Shown in pieces: positions 43,217 through 52,134 of a stretch of DNA of 64,000 nt; position 1 is the stretch's first letter, and each line of letters opens with the position of its first letter. Position numbers and translations under genes: made by a program. Source of the DNA: Aldehydirespirator sp965220645 (GTDB lineage: Bacteria; Actinomycetota; Acidimicrobiia; Acidimicrobiales; Aldehydirespiratoraceae); NCBI GenBank assembly GCA_965220645.1, contig OZ244836.1:2232001-2296000 (forward strand), given 5' to 3'. Under the pieces are notes generated by a model, which saw nothing but the letters and a program-made list of their open reading frames with translations, made no database searches and was not told the origin of the DNA.

Positions 43217-44697
43217 CGGTCGTACTGGCGATCGATGCCGGCACCACCAGCGTGCGCACTATGGCGTTCGACGACTCCGGCCGGATCGTGGCCTCGGCCC
43301 AGCGAGAGTTCCCTCAGTACTTCCCGATGCCCGGGCTGGTCGAGCACGACGCCTCCGAGATCTGGACCGCAGTGCAGTCCACGCTCGGCGAGGTAGCCGG
43401 CCGGCTGGAGGAGACACCCGCGGCCATCGGCGTCACCAACCAGCGCGAGACGGTGGTGGCCTGGAGCCGGCAGCGCTCCGAGCCGGTCCACCGCGCCATC
43501 GTGTGGCAGGACCGCCGGACCGCGGCGCGATGCGAGCGATTGGAACAGGAGGGCGCCCTGCCGCTCGTGCGCGAGCGCACCGGCCTGGTGCTCGACCCGT
43601 ACTTCTCGGCATCGAAACTGGAGTGGCTGCTCACCGAGGGGGAGGTGGCGACCGGCCCCGATCTTGCCCTCGGGACAATCGACAGTTGGATCGTGTGGAA
43701 CCTCACCGGTGGCGAGGTCCACGCCACGGACGCGACCAACGCCAGCCGCACGATGCTGTTCGACATCGGGGCGTTGCGGTGGGACCCCGAGTTGTGCTCG
43801 CTCTTCGGGGTTCCAGCGGAGGCGCTACCGCAGGTGCGGCCGTCCAGTGGCATTTTCGGGGCGACCAACTCGGACGCGGCGTGCGGTGCGGGTATACCGA
43901 TCGCCGGTGTGGCCGGCGATCAGCACGCCGCTCTGTTCGGTCAGGCCGCCTTCTCGCCGGGCGACGCCAAGAACACTTACGGCACCGGCTCGTTCGTTCT
44001 GATGAACGTGGGCACAGAGCTGCCGACGCCCGTGGATGGCCTGCTAACAACCGTCGCCTGGCTGCTGGACACGCCGCGGGGCCCCACTCCGACATACGCG
44101 CTGGAGGGAGCCATCTTCGCCACCGGAGCGTCGATCCAGTGGCTCCGGGACGGCCTCGGGATCATTGAGGAGGCCGCCCAGATCGAGGATCTGGCCCAGC
44201 AATGCGACTCCACGGGAGAGGTGTTCCTGGTCCCGGCCTTCGCGGGGCTCGGCAGCCCTCATTGGGATCCCTACGCCCGCGGCGCCATCGTCGGCCTTAC
44301 CCGCGGCACCGGGCGCGCGGAGATCGCCAGAGCCGCGGTGGAGGCCATGGCCTACCAGACCCGCGATGTTGTCGACGCGATGGCGGCCGCCACGGGCACA
44401 TCGGTCCGCAACCTGCGCGTCGACGGAGGCGCATCGGTGATGGCCTCCATGCTGCAACTGCAGGCCGATCAGCTCGGAGTGGCCGTCCAGCGACCCAAGC
44501 TCCAGGAGGCCACCGCGCTCGGTGCCGCGTACCTCGCCGGACTGGCCACCGATGTCTGGCCGTCGCTGGAAGCTGTCGCCGGGCACTGGGAACTTGACTT
44601 CGAGGCCGTCCCCAGCGGGGAGCGGGCTCTCGCCGATGCCGCGTATACGGACTGGAAGCGTGCCGTCGAGCGCGCCAAGGGGTGGGCGACGGGATGA
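43213..44697 (+). CDS. glpK: Glycerol kinase
   Basis: This 494-residue FGGY-family kinase has D-A-G-T-T-S-V-R at residues 7-14 (ATP phosphate loop), T-N-Q-R-E-T with W-Q-D-R-R-T (glycerol kinase signature) and the second phosphate loop G-T-G-S-F-V-L-M-N near residue 257. The D-Q-H-A-A-L-F-G-Q segment carries the catalytic Asp. Glycerol is phosphorylated for GlpD. It overlaps both neighbours by the ATGA pattern. The family also includes other polyol kinases, but the residues fit glycerol kinase well. Confidence 0.93.
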   Translation: MTVVLAIDAGTTSVRTMAFDDSGRIVASAQREFPQYFPMPGLVEHDASEIWTAVQSTLGEVAGRLEETPAAIGVTNQRETVVAWSRQRSEPVHRAIVWQDRRTAARCERLEQEGALPLVRERTGLVLDPYFSASKLEWLLTEGEVATGPDLALGTIDSWIVWNLTGGEVHATDATNASRTMLFDIGALRWDPELCSLFGVPAEALPQVRPSSGIFGATNSDAACGAGIPIAGVAGDQHAALFGQAAFSPGDAKNTYGTGSFVLMNVGTELPTPVDGLLTTVAWLLDTPRGPTPTYALEGAIFATGASIQWLRDGLGIIEEAAQIEDLAQQCDSTGEVFLVPAFAGLGSPHWDPYARGAIVGLTRGTGRAEIARAAVEAMAYQTRDVVDAMAAATGTSVRNLRVDGGASVMASMLQLQADQLGVAVQRPKLQEATALGAAYLAGLATDVWPSLEAVAGHWELDFEAVPSGERALADAAYTDWKRAVERAKGWATG

Positions 44698-45413
44698 GCC
44701 GGGTAGCGGTGGTAACCGGCGCGGCCGGTGCCATCGGCTCCGCGGTGTGCAGGCGCCTCAGCGCAGGCGGAGACACAGTTGTCGGCCTCGACGCCGTGGA
44801 CCCGGTGGACTCGGCGGCAACCGGTGCCGTCGAAGTCATCGCCTGCGACATCGCCGACACCGAGTCGGTCGCCGCGGCCTTCGAGGCGATCCGCGAGCGG
44901 CACGGACACCCCGACGTGCTGGTCAACAATGCGGGCATCACCGGCGCCGGGGGCGTGGAGGAGGAGAGTCCCGAGAACTGGCGTCGAATCCTCGACGTGA
45001 ATCTCACCGGCGCCTACCTGTGCACCCGCCAGGTCGTCGCGGGCATGAGAGCGGCCGGGGGAGGCAGGATTGTGAACGTCGCCTCGGTGAACGCCCGATT
45101 CGGAGGATCTCCCTTGTCCGGACCGGCCTACGCGGCCAGCAAGGGCGGGCTGGTGACCCTCAGCCGCTTCCTGGCCCTGCACCACGCGGCCGACAACATC
45201 ACCGTCAACGCGGTGGCCCCCGGGCCCCACGACACTCCCATGTGGCAGGCGCTTGACCCTGTTTGGCGCGAGCGCATCTTGGCGACCGTGCCCGGGGACG
45301 CGCCGGGAGACCCCGACGACCTCGCCGCGATGGTGGAGTTCCTGTGCGGACCCCACGCCGGCTATGTCACCGGCGCCACGATCGACGTGAACGGCGGTCA
45401 GTGGATGGGCTAG
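44694..45413 (+). CDS. Short-chain dehydrogenase/reductase
   Basis: This 239-residue FabG-like SDR has T-G-A-A-G-A-I-G-S-A near residues 8-17, N-N-A-G-I-T near 81-86 and the catalytic Y-A-A-S-K-G-G near 145-151. The start overlaps the glpK stop (ATGA) and is the last gene of the operon. It may act on the imported polyol or a derived aldehyde, given its coupling to GlpK. Confidence 0.87.
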   Translation: MSRVAVVTGAAGAIGSAVCRRLSAGGDTVVGLDAVDPVDSAATGAVEVIACDIADTESVAAAFEAIRERHGHPDVLVNNAGITGAGGVEEESPENWRRILDVNLTGAYLCTRQVVAGMRAAGGGRIVNVASVNARFGGSPLSGPAYAASKGGLVTLSRFLALHHAADNITVNAVAPGPHDTPMWQALDPVWRERILATVPGDAPGDPDDLAAMVEFLCGPHAGYVTGATIDVNGGQWMG

Positions 45414-45533
45414 CCGCGGGCCGGTGTGTGTTCCGGTCCGACCGGCGAAGCCTCTAACGTTCCCGCCCGATGCGCAGTGCCGAGAGTGGACGCTCGATCG
45501 CCGTCATGGCATCGCGGGAAGGGAAGTGGAGCA

Positions 45534-46547
45534 GTGGCGAGTAACCGGCCCACCATCAAGGACATCGCAGGGGTGGCGGGCGTCTCCGTGGCCACGGTCA
45601 GCCGCGCCCTGCGCGACCTGCCATACGTGGCGCCGGAGACCCGCAGGAGAGTGGCTGAGGTTGCCGCCGAACTCCAGTACGAGGCTCACCCGCAGGCCTC
45701 CCGTCTCGCCTCGGGTCGGACGTGGACCATCGGGGTGGCCGCGCCCCAGTTCGGCACGTGGTTCCCATCCCGGGCATTGGGGGGCATCAACTCGGTGTTC
45801 GCCAGAGCCGGCTACGACCTGCTGATTTCCATGATGAACACACCCCAGGATCGGCGACGCTTCCTGGAGGAGGCTCCGTCCTTCTGCCGCCGGGTCGATG
45901 GGGTAGTCCTCATCGATACCTTCGTCAGTGCCGAGGGAGGCTCCGTCGACTCGCACTTCGACCGGCCCGTGGTGGCCGTGGGCGAGCGACTCGAGGGCGC
46001 CTCGTCGATCACCATCGACAACCGGCGGGCTGCACGACGCGCCGTCGAGCATCTCGTCGAGCTGGGGCATGAGCGCATCGGCCTCGTCGCAGGCGTGCAG
46101 CTGGAGGACCTGCCGACGCCCGTGCCGGGGCAGCGCCGGCTCGGCTACGAGGACGCCCTCCGGGCCGCTCGGCTGCCGGTCGATCCTGAACTGGTCGTCG
46201 ACTGCGACTGGACCGCCACGGGAGGCGCCGTTGCGCTGTCAGCCCTGCTGTCTTGCTCCGATCCGCCTACGGCTGTTTTCTGCATGTCGGACGAGATGGC
46301 CTTCGGTGTGCTGCGGGCGGCGGCGCGGCGAGAGCTGGCCGTACCGGAGGCTCTGTCTGTCATCGGGTTCGACGATCACGATCTGTCTGACGCCCTGGGG
46401 CTTACCACCATGCGCCAGGCCGTGGACGAGATGGGGGTCCGAGCCGCTTCAACGGTGCTGGCGCTGATCGACGGCGACGAGCCCGTGAGCGACATCACCT
46501 GGGATGTTCCCCTGATGGCTCGAGCAACGACTGCCGCGTTGGGTTGA
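45534..46547 (+). CDS. LacI-family regulator (copy 1)
   Basis: This 337-residue LacI repressor has the N-terminal helix-turn-helix T-I-K-D-I-A-G-V-A-G-V-S-V-A-T-V-S-R-A-L and the hinge H-P-Q-A-S-R-L-A-S-G-R, followed by a sugar-binding core. It is very similar to the LacI at 55865-56878, almost identical from the hinge through G-T-W-F-P-S-R-A-L-G-G-I-N-S-V. GTG 45534 is chosen by position relative to T-I-K-D-I-A. It lies directly upstream of the alpha-glucoside importer and its operator. Confidence 0.92.
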   Translation: MASNRPTIKDIAGVAGVSVATVSRALRDLPYVAPETRRRVAEVAAELQYEAHPQASRLASGRTWTIGVAAPQFGTWFPSRALGGINSVFARAGYDLLISMMNTPQDRRRFLEEAPSFCRRVDGVVLIDTFVSAEGGSVDSHFDRPVVAVGERLEGASSITIDNRRAARRAVEHLVELGHERIGLVAGVQLEDLPTPVPGQRRLGYEDALRAARLPVDPELVVDCDWTATGGAVALSALLSCSDPPTAVFCMSDEMAFGVLRAAARRELAVPEALSVIGFDDHDLSDALGLTTMRQAVDEMGVRAASTVLALIDGDEPVSDITWDVPLMARATTAALG

Positions 46548-46593
46548 TTCTGCCGGAAGGGCCCGCTACTGTCCATTTCTGTAAACGTTTGCA
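46544..46593 (+). promoter_or_regulatory. Promoter and LacI operator of aglE-like operon
   Basis: TTGATT (46544-46549) and TACTGT (46567-46572) are spaced by 17 bases. TGTAAACGTTTGCA (46580-46593) follows 7 bases later and is a near-perfect LacI/GalR palindrome centred on ACGT. The -35 overlaps the last codon and stop of the LacI gene. GAGGGAAA is the ribosome binding site before ATG 46613. Confidence 0.8.
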
Positions 46594-46612
46594 TCCCTGG
46601 GAGGGAAAACCC

Positions 46613-48250
46613 ATGAGGAAACACTCGCGCCTATGGCTCATTCTCGGCGCTCTGCTCAGCTTCGCCCTAGTGGCGGCAGCCTGCGGCGACGACGACGAGC
46701 CGGCAGTTGCGGACAGCAGTGCCGCCGATGCGGCTGCGGCTGAAGCTGCGGCTGCGGCCGCCCAAGCCCAGGCCGACGCCGACGCCGCTCAGGCCGAGGC
46801 CGACGCCGCTCAGGCCGATGCGGCTGCGGCTGAGGCTGCGGCCGCCGAAGCCCAGGCCGAGGCCGACGCCGCGGCTGCCAAAGCAGCCGAGGCTGAAGAG
46901 GCGCTCGCGGCTGCCATGTCCGAAGGCGAGGGGGCGGTAGACCCCGAGGTCGTCGCCGAACTCGAGGCCCAGCTGGCCGACGCTCAGGCCGAGGCCGACG
47001 CGGCTGCTACGAGAGCGGCCGAAGCCGAAGCGGAACAGATGGACCGGAGCTTGGCGGGCAGAGTCGTCACCATCCTCGGCCCCGAGACCGGATCCGAGGC
47101 CGAGGGCTTCGTGGCCGCGTTCGAGCCGCTCAGGGAGCGCACCGGGATCGTCGTCCGATACTCGGGCACCCGCGACGCCACAACCGAGCTGAACCTGGCG
47201 GTGGAGGCCGGCGATCCGCCCGACATCTCGATCATCCCGCAGCCCGGCCGCATCCTCCAGTTCGGCCAATCCGGCGACGCCGTGGCCATCCCGCAGTCCG
47301 TGCTCGACAGAATCGGCGGTTCGTACGATCAGTTCTGGTTCGACCTGGCCACTACGGGCGGCAACGTCTACGGCGTGCCCAACAAGGGCGACGTGAAGAG
47401 CCTGGTGTGGTACAGCCCGCAGGGCTTCGCAGACAACGGCTACGAGATCCCCGACACCTGGGCCGAGCTCGAGGCGCTGATGGAGCAGATGAAGGCCGAC
47501 GGCAATACCCCGTGGTGCGTTGGCATCGAGTCCGGCGCGGCCACCGGCTGGGCCTTCACCGACTGGATGGAAGACATGATGCTCCGTCTCCACGGGCCCG
47601 CCGTCTACGACCAGTGGGTCGCCCACGAGATCCCCTTCGACGATCCCAGGGTCGTCGAGGTGGCCGAGTTCGTCGGCGCCATCTGGTTCACTGATGGCAA
47701 CGTGAGCGGCGGACGCGACCTGATCTCGCAGCGCAGCTTCCGGGAGATGGCCGGCGCGCACCTCAGCGGCGAGTGCATGATGCACCGCCAGGCCAACTTC
47801 GCGGGTGCCCACTACCTTGAGGCCGGCGCCTCATCGCTCGGTCCCGACGGCGACGTGAACGTGTTCTACCTGCCGACGGTGAGCGACGACTACGGAACCG
47901 TGGTGCTCGGCGCCGGAACCCATGCCGTTGCCTTCACCGACAAGCCAGAGACCTTGATTGTCCTGGAGTACATCGGCACCGCCGAATACGCCGACACCCG
48001 CATCCTGGCCAACAAGGGCGGCTTCCTGTCACCCAACCGCGACCACGACACCTCGCTGTACAGCTCCTCGTTCGACCAGGGCCTCGCGCAGATCCTCGTC
48101 AGCGCCGACCCGTTCCGCTTCGACGCCTCGGACCTGATGCCAGGCGAGGTCGGAGCGGGCGAGTTCTGGCGGTCGGGCACCGACTACGTGTCGGGTTCCA
48201 AGACCGCTCAGGAGTTCGCCGAGGACACTGAGGACGCCTGGCCGTCCTGA
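46613..48250 (+). CDS. aglE: Alpha-glucoside ABC substrate-binding lipoprotein with coiled-coil spacer
   Basis: This 545-residue binding protein has a lipoprotein signal ending V-A-A-A-C (Cys24). About 110 residues of Ala/Glu/Asp/Gln sequence follow (A-E-A-A-A-A and A-Q-A-E-A-D-A-A units), which should form a long helix or coiled coil. A family-1 binding domain then starts near G-R-V-V-T-I-L-G-P. Neighbours are AglF- and AglG-like permeases and a GH13 glucosidase, so alpha-glucosides such as trehalose, sucrose or maltose are the likely ligands. The spacer may lift the receptor off the membrane. The gene symbol is by context and similarity to the Agl system. Confidence 0.83.
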   Translation: MRKHSRLWLILGALLSFALVAAACGDDDEPAVADSSAADAAAAEAAAAAAQAQADADAAQAEADAAQADAAAAEAAAAEAQAEADAAAAKAAEAEEALAAAMSEGEGAVDPEVVAELEAQLADAQAEADAAATRAAEAEAEQMDRSLAGRVVTILGPETGSEAEGFVAAFEPLRERTGIVVRYSGTRDATTELNLAVEAGDPPDISIIPQPGRILQFGQSGDAVAIPQSVLDRIGGSYDQFWFDLATTGGNVYGVPNKGDVKSLVWYSPQGFADNGYEIPDTWAELEALMEQMKADGNTPWCVGIESGAATGWAFTDWMEDMMLRLHGPAVYDQWVAHEIPFDDPRVVEVAEFVGAIWFTDGNVSGGRDLISQRSFREMAGAHLSGECMMHRQANFAGAHYLEAGASSLGPDGDVNVFYLPTVSDDYGTVVLGAGTHAVAFTDKPETLIVLEYIGTAEYADTRILANKGGFLSPNRDHDTSLYSSSFDQGLAQILVSADPFRFDASDLMPGEVGAGEFWRSGTDYVSGSKTAQEFAEDTEDAWPS

Positions 48251-48263
48251 CAACCACTCCGTG

Positions 48264-48289
48264 ATGGGGGGCGCCCTTGCGCCCCCCAT
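48264..48289 (+). terminator. 11-bp hairpin after aglE-like gene
   Basis: ATGGGGGGCGC (48264-48274) and GCGCCCCCCAT (48279-48289) form a perfect 11-bp stem with loop CCTT. It lies 14 bases after the lipoprotein stop and before the permease gene. It is likely to limit read-through so that the receptor is made in excess. Confidence 0.75.
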
Positions 48290-48338
48290 CCGGCTCCGGC
48301 ATCCTTAGATCACCGGTTCCCGCAGACCAGGGGGGTGC

Positions 48339-49961
48339 GTGGCCCAGTTCGTAACCATGCTCGTGAGCATCGCCGGGGCACTTCTCGTGTCCGCGGTGGT
48401 GTTCATCGGAGCGAACCGCGCCGTGGACAGTGTCCGGAGCCGCTGGCCCGCCTTCACAGCCGCGATCGGCGTGCTCGCGGGCCTGATTGCGGGAGCGGTG
48501 GTACAGCACAACGACTGGCTGCCCCGCGGCCCGGCCGCGGTCGGCCCCCTCAAGGAGGGTTGGCTGCTCATCCTCGCAGGCGGGATCGTGGGCGCGGCAG
48601 CCGGAGCCGTAGCCGGCAGGCTGGCCCAGCCGGCCCTGGCGCGGCGCTCGCACTGGGAAGTCCGCCTCAGACCCTGGGTGTTCGTCGGCCCAGCCCTGGT
48701 CTTCGTGGCCGGCGGGCTCGTCCTCCCCGGCCTGCGCACTCTATTCCTGTCGCTGAAGAACGGAACGAGGGGCCGCGAACCCGGCTTCACCTTCGAGCAC
48801 TACACGGACATCTTCACGAACCGGACATTCTTCACTGTCGAGGGGTGGCCGTCCATCTTCACCAGCCGACTCTTCATAGTCGGACTGGTGGCCGCCGTCG
48901 CCGCCGCCGCGGCCGCATGGGCAAGCTCGTCGCGCATCGTCGGCGGACCGGTGCGGGTTGCCGCGGCCGAGAGGCTGGTGCGGGCACTCAAGGTCGTGGC
49001 GGCATTACTTGCGATCGCCGTCGCCGTGGGGTTCATCGAGTCGCTGGTGCGTGAGCCCAACCGCTCCGAGATCATGGACGTGCTCACCGTGGTCGTTTCG
49101 AGCCGGGTCACGCTCTGGATCGCCGTGGTCGCCGCCGCGCTGATCCTGGCCGCTTGGCTAGCCGCTCGGGCCCGCCGGCGCGACGTGGAACTCGACTGGG
49201 GATCACCGGCTGCGTCCTCGCTGATGGTCGCGGCCGTCATCTTGATCGTGTTCGGAGCGCTGTCGACCCTCCGCGGCGTGGTCTGGAACAACATCTGGTG
49301 GGTGGTGACCGTGGCCGGACTGTCCACCGTCTTCGGCCTGCTGCTGGCCGTGCTGGCCGAGCGGGCCCGGGGAGAGCGGATCGGCAAGACCCTGATATTC
49401 ATGCCCATGGCCATCTCGATGGTCGGAGCGGCCGTCATCTGGGACTTCATGTACGAGGTGCAGCCCACCGGCGACCAGACCGGGCTGTTCAACGCAGTTC
49501 TCCAGGGGCTCGGCTTCACCACGCGCGGCTTCTTCATCAACGCGACGATGATTCCCTGGAACAACTTCTGGATCATGTTCATCATGGTGTGGATCCAGAC
49601 CGGCTTCGCCATGGTCGTGCTGGCCGCCGCCATCCGGGCCGTCCCCGAGGAGCTCACGGAGGCGGCCGAGGTTGACGGGGCAAGCAGGGCACAGATTTTC
49701 TGGCGGGTGGTGATGCCCCAGATCAGGCCCACCATCATCGTGGTGGTCACCACCCTCGTAGTGATCGTCACCAAGGTCTTCGACCTGGTCAAGGCCACCA
49801 CCAACGGCGCCAACCGCACCAACGTGCTGGCCAACGAGATGTTCGACCAGCTCCGCGACCGCAACTTCACGTCCAGCAGCGCCTTCGCGGTCGTGCTGTT
49901 CGCCCTGGTGCTACCGGTAATGGTCTACAACATCCGCCGGCTCCAGCGGGAGCTCGCATGA
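48339..49961 (+). CDS. aglF: AglF-like ABC permease, long form
   Basis: This 540-residue permease is far longer than the 280-330 residues common for CUT1 permeases. The last 200 residues are clearly AglF-like: W-N-N-F-W-I-M-F-I-M-V-W-I-Q-T-G-F-A-M and the EAA loop E-E-L-T-E-A-A-E-V-D-G-A-S-R-A-Q-I-F near residue 433. The first half adds four or more extra hydrophobic segments and a charged loop (E-R-L-V-R-A-L-K-V). GTG 48339 is the first good start. It overlaps the 25-codon mini-ORF. The function of the extra segments is unknown. Confidence 0.83.
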   Translation: MAQFVTMLVSIAGALLVSAVVFIGANRAVDSVRSRWPAFTAAIGVLAGLIAGAVVQHNDWLPRGPAAVGPLKEGWLLILAGGIVGAAAGAVAGRLAQPALARRSHWEVRLRPWVFVGPALVFVAGGLVLPGLRTLFLSLKNGTRGREPGFTFEHYTDIFTNRTFFTVEGWPSIFTSRLFIVGLVAAVAAAAAAWASSSRIVGGPVRVAAAERLVRALKVVAALLAIAVAVGFIESLVREPNRSEIMDVLTVVVSSRVTLWIAVVAAALILAAWLAARARRRDVELDWGSPAASSLMVAAVILIVFGALSTLRGVVWNNIWWVVTVAGLSTVFGLLLAVLAERARGERIGKTLIFMPMAISMVGAAVIWDFMYEVQPTGDQTGLFNAVLQGLGFTTRGFFINATMIPWNNFWIMFIMVWIQTGFAMVVLAAAIRAVPEELTEAAEVDGASRAQIFWRVVMPQIRPTIIVVVTTLVVIVTKVFDLVKATTNGANRTNVLANEMFDQLRDRNFTSSSAFAVVLFALVLPVMVYNIRRLQRELA

Positions 49962-50035
49962 CACCGGCGCCCGCCCCGCTGACTCCCGCGGCCGGAGGCG
50001 GCTGCAGGCTGCGGCCGCTGAGGCGGCTCCCATGA
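49958..50035 (+). CDS. 25-codon bridging ORF with ATGA overlaps at both ends
   Basis: ATG 49958 overlaps the AglF stop (ATGA) and the ORF's own TGA overlaps the AglG ATG at 50032 (ATGA). The peptide, starting MTPAPAPLTPAAGGGC, is Pro/Ala/Arg-rich with no domain. Its geometry equals that of the mini-ORF at 19151-19234, which suggests a translational relay between permease subunits rather than a functional peptide. Confidence 0.45.
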   Translation: MTPAPAPLTPAAGGGCRLRPLRRLP

Positions 50036-50967
50036 CCTCCCCGCAGGTCGCCCTGATGCCCACCGGGCTCCGGCTGCGGCGCCTGGCCGCGGAGGTGCCC
50101 ACATGGGTGATGTGGCTGATTGTGGTGCTGTGGACGGTGCCCACCCTCGGGCTGTTCGTCTCGTCGTTCCGCAAGGTGCCCGACATCGACTCGTCGGGAT
50201 GGTGGACCGCCTGGAACGATCTCGACAACCTGACCCTCCAGAACTACCGGGACATCTTCCGCGAGTCCGCGGCCCAGCCGTCGATGTGGGAGTTCGCCCT
50301 CAACTCGGTGGCCATCGTCGTGCCGGCCACGATCATCCCCATCGCGGTGGCGGCCTTCGCGGCCTACGGGTTCGCCTGGATGGAGTTCCGGGGCCGCAAC
50401 TGGCTGTTCATCGCGCTGGTCTCGATGATCGCGCTGCCCAACCAGATGGCCTTCGTGCCGTTGCTGCAGCTGTTCAACAACGGCGCCCGGCTGACCATTC
50501 CCGGCTTGGACTGGACCTTCGTGCTGATCCCCGATCTGGGCATAGGCAACACCGCGGCCGCGGTCTGGCTCACCCACACCGCGTTCGGACTGCCGCTGGC
50601 CGTGCTGCTGCTGCACAACTTCGTCAGCCAGTTGCCCCGTGACATTTTCGAGGCGGCCCGCATTGACGGCGCCAGCCATTTCATCATCTTCTGGCGGCTG
50701 GTCGTACCGCTGGCTCGCCCCGCGTTGGCTGCGTTCGCGGTGTTCCAGTTCCTGTGGACCTGGAACGACTACCTGATCGCCTCGGTGTTCCTCAACGAAA
50801 ACGAGCCGATGACCATCGCGCTGGTGAACCTGGTCGGGGAGCGGGGCCAGGACTTCCAGCTTCGCTTCGCCTCCGCGTTCGTGATCATGGTCATTCCCTT
50901 GATCGTGTTCTTCAGCCTCCAGCGCCACTTCGTGCGAGGACTGCTCGCCGGCTCGGTCAAGGGATGA
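50032..50967 (+). CDS. aglG: AglG-like ABC permease
   Basis: This 311-residue CUT1 permease has S-S-F-R-K-V-P-D-I-D-S-S-G-W-W (periplasmic loop after TM1), F-A-A-Y-G-F-A-W-M and the EAA loop I-F-E-A-A-R-I-D-G-A-S-H near residue 205. The S-G-W-W block and Y-G-F-A-W-M are AglG-like. It pairs with the AglF-like protein. The convergent oxidoreductase gene ends 4 bases past its stop. Confidence 0.9.
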   Translation: MTSPQVALMPTGLRLRRLAAEVPTWVMWLIVVLWTVPTLGLFVSSFRKVPDIDSSGWWTAWNDLDNLTLQNYRDIFRESAAQPSMWEFALNSVAIVVPATIIPIAVAAFAAYGFAWMEFRGRNWLFIALVSMIALPNQMAFVPLLQLFNNGARLTIPGLDWTFVLIPDLGIGNTAAAVWLTHTAFGLPLAVLLLHNFVSQLPRDIFEAARIDGASHFIIFWRLVVPLARPALAAFAVFQFLWTWNDYLIASVFLNENEPMTIALVNLVGERGQDFQLRFASAFVIMVIPLIVFFSLQRHFVRGLLAGSVKG

Positions 50968-50971
50968 GCAC

Positions 50972-52057
50972 TCAGAGCACGTCGGCGAGGCGCACCGGAG
51001 CCCCCCGGTCGACGGAGCGGCGGCCTGCCACTCCCATCGCCACCGAGAGCAGAGCCGCGGCCAGGCTGGCCTCGGAGGATTCTCTCCTGCCGACCTGATC
51101 GAGACTGTTGACCGCGTCGAGGAAGTGCTGATGCTCGATGTAGCTCGAGCCGTGGTGGAGGCCCTCGTGGACCGCGCCGCTCGACACGGTGACGCTCTCG
51201 ACGTTGCCGATGCCGTGGGTTCCCCTGCGTCCGATGCGAACCACGCCGGAGGGAACGAGAGCCTCGATCTTTCCCCCGTCGCCCATCACCGCGAACTCTT
51301 GCTGGTCGTGGGTGGCCTCGGCGAACATGCACAGGTCGAGCAGGGCCCGGGCGCCGTCGTCGTAGTCGACGACCACATAGGCGCTGTCGATGATGTCGGG
51401 AGCGCGGCCTCCGTAGTTCTCGTCGAGGTGGTTGACCATCTGGCTGCCGGAGGCGTACACCCGCTCGGGCCGACCCGGCATCACCTGGTTCATCAGGTCG
51501 AAGAAGTGGCAGCACTTCTCCACCAGCGTGCCGCCGGTGTTGCCCGCGAAGCGGTTCCAGTCTCCGACCTTGTCCAGGAACGGGAAGCGGTGCTCGCGCA
51601 GAGACGCCATGCGGACCCGGCCCGCGGTGCCGGCGCGCACCTCCTCGATGAGGCGAGCGAACGGCGCCATGTAGCGGTACTCGAGTCCGACCCACACCAG
51701 CCCCCGATGCTTGGAAGCCGCCTCGAGGACCCTCCGGCAGTCGGCCACGGTGGTGCACAGCGGCTTCTCGACCAGGACGTGCAGGTCGGTGCCGAGAACA
51801 TCGTCGAGCACGGCCGCGTGGGTCATGTTGGGCGTGGCGATCACCAGCGCGTCGCAGAGCCCGGCGTCCAAGAGGTCACGATCATCGCTGAACCGCGCTG
51901 CGGACGGCACGAGAGCAGAGGCCGCGTCGAGCGAGGCCGGGTGCGGGTCGGCCAGGGCCGTTACGCCGGCTCCGGGCAGGTGCAAGATGTTGGCGATGTG
52001 CTCGCGGCCCATCATCCCGGTGCCGATGACGCCGTAACGCAGTTCGGACGCGCTCAT
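50972..52057 (-). CDS. Gfo/Idh/MocA family oxidoreductase
   Basis: This 361-residue sugar-type dehydrogenase has G-V-I-G-T-G-M-M-G near residues 9-17, A-T-P-N-M-T-H, E-K-P-L-C-T (the usual Lys-Pro motif) and a metal/His loop E-K-C-C-H-F-F-D-L. E-K-C-C-H in place of the common G-G-G-x-x-x-D-x-G-x-H is a subfamily feature of inositol or scyllo-inosose-like members. It is the only minus-strand gene in the sugar cluster and divergent from the aldo-keto reductase, 77 bases apart. Confidence 0.87.
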   Translation of the reverse strand: MSASELRYGVIGTGMMGREHIANILHLPGAGVTALADPHPASLDAASALVPSAARFSDDRDLLDAGLCDALVIATPNMTHAAVLDDVLGTDLHVLVEKPLCTTVADCRRVLEAASKHRGLVWVGLEYRYMAPFARLIEEVRAGTAGRVRMASLREHRFPFLDKVGDWNRFAGNTGGTLVEKCCHFFDLMNQVMPGRPERVYASGSQMVNHLDENYGGRAPDIIDSAYVVVDYDDGARALLDLCMFAEATHDQQEFAVMGDGGKIEALVPSGVVRIGRRGTHGIGNVESVTVSSGAVHEGLHHGSSYIEHQHFLDAVNSLDQVGRRESSEASLAAALLSVAMGVAGRRSVDRGAPVRLADVL

Positions 52058-52134
52058 CCGTCCTGTCTAGCCGGGTCGGGTCGCGCCGCTCGCGATCCCT
52101 GGGGGCTGTCGTCTCTCACAGGTAGCTTGGCCCA

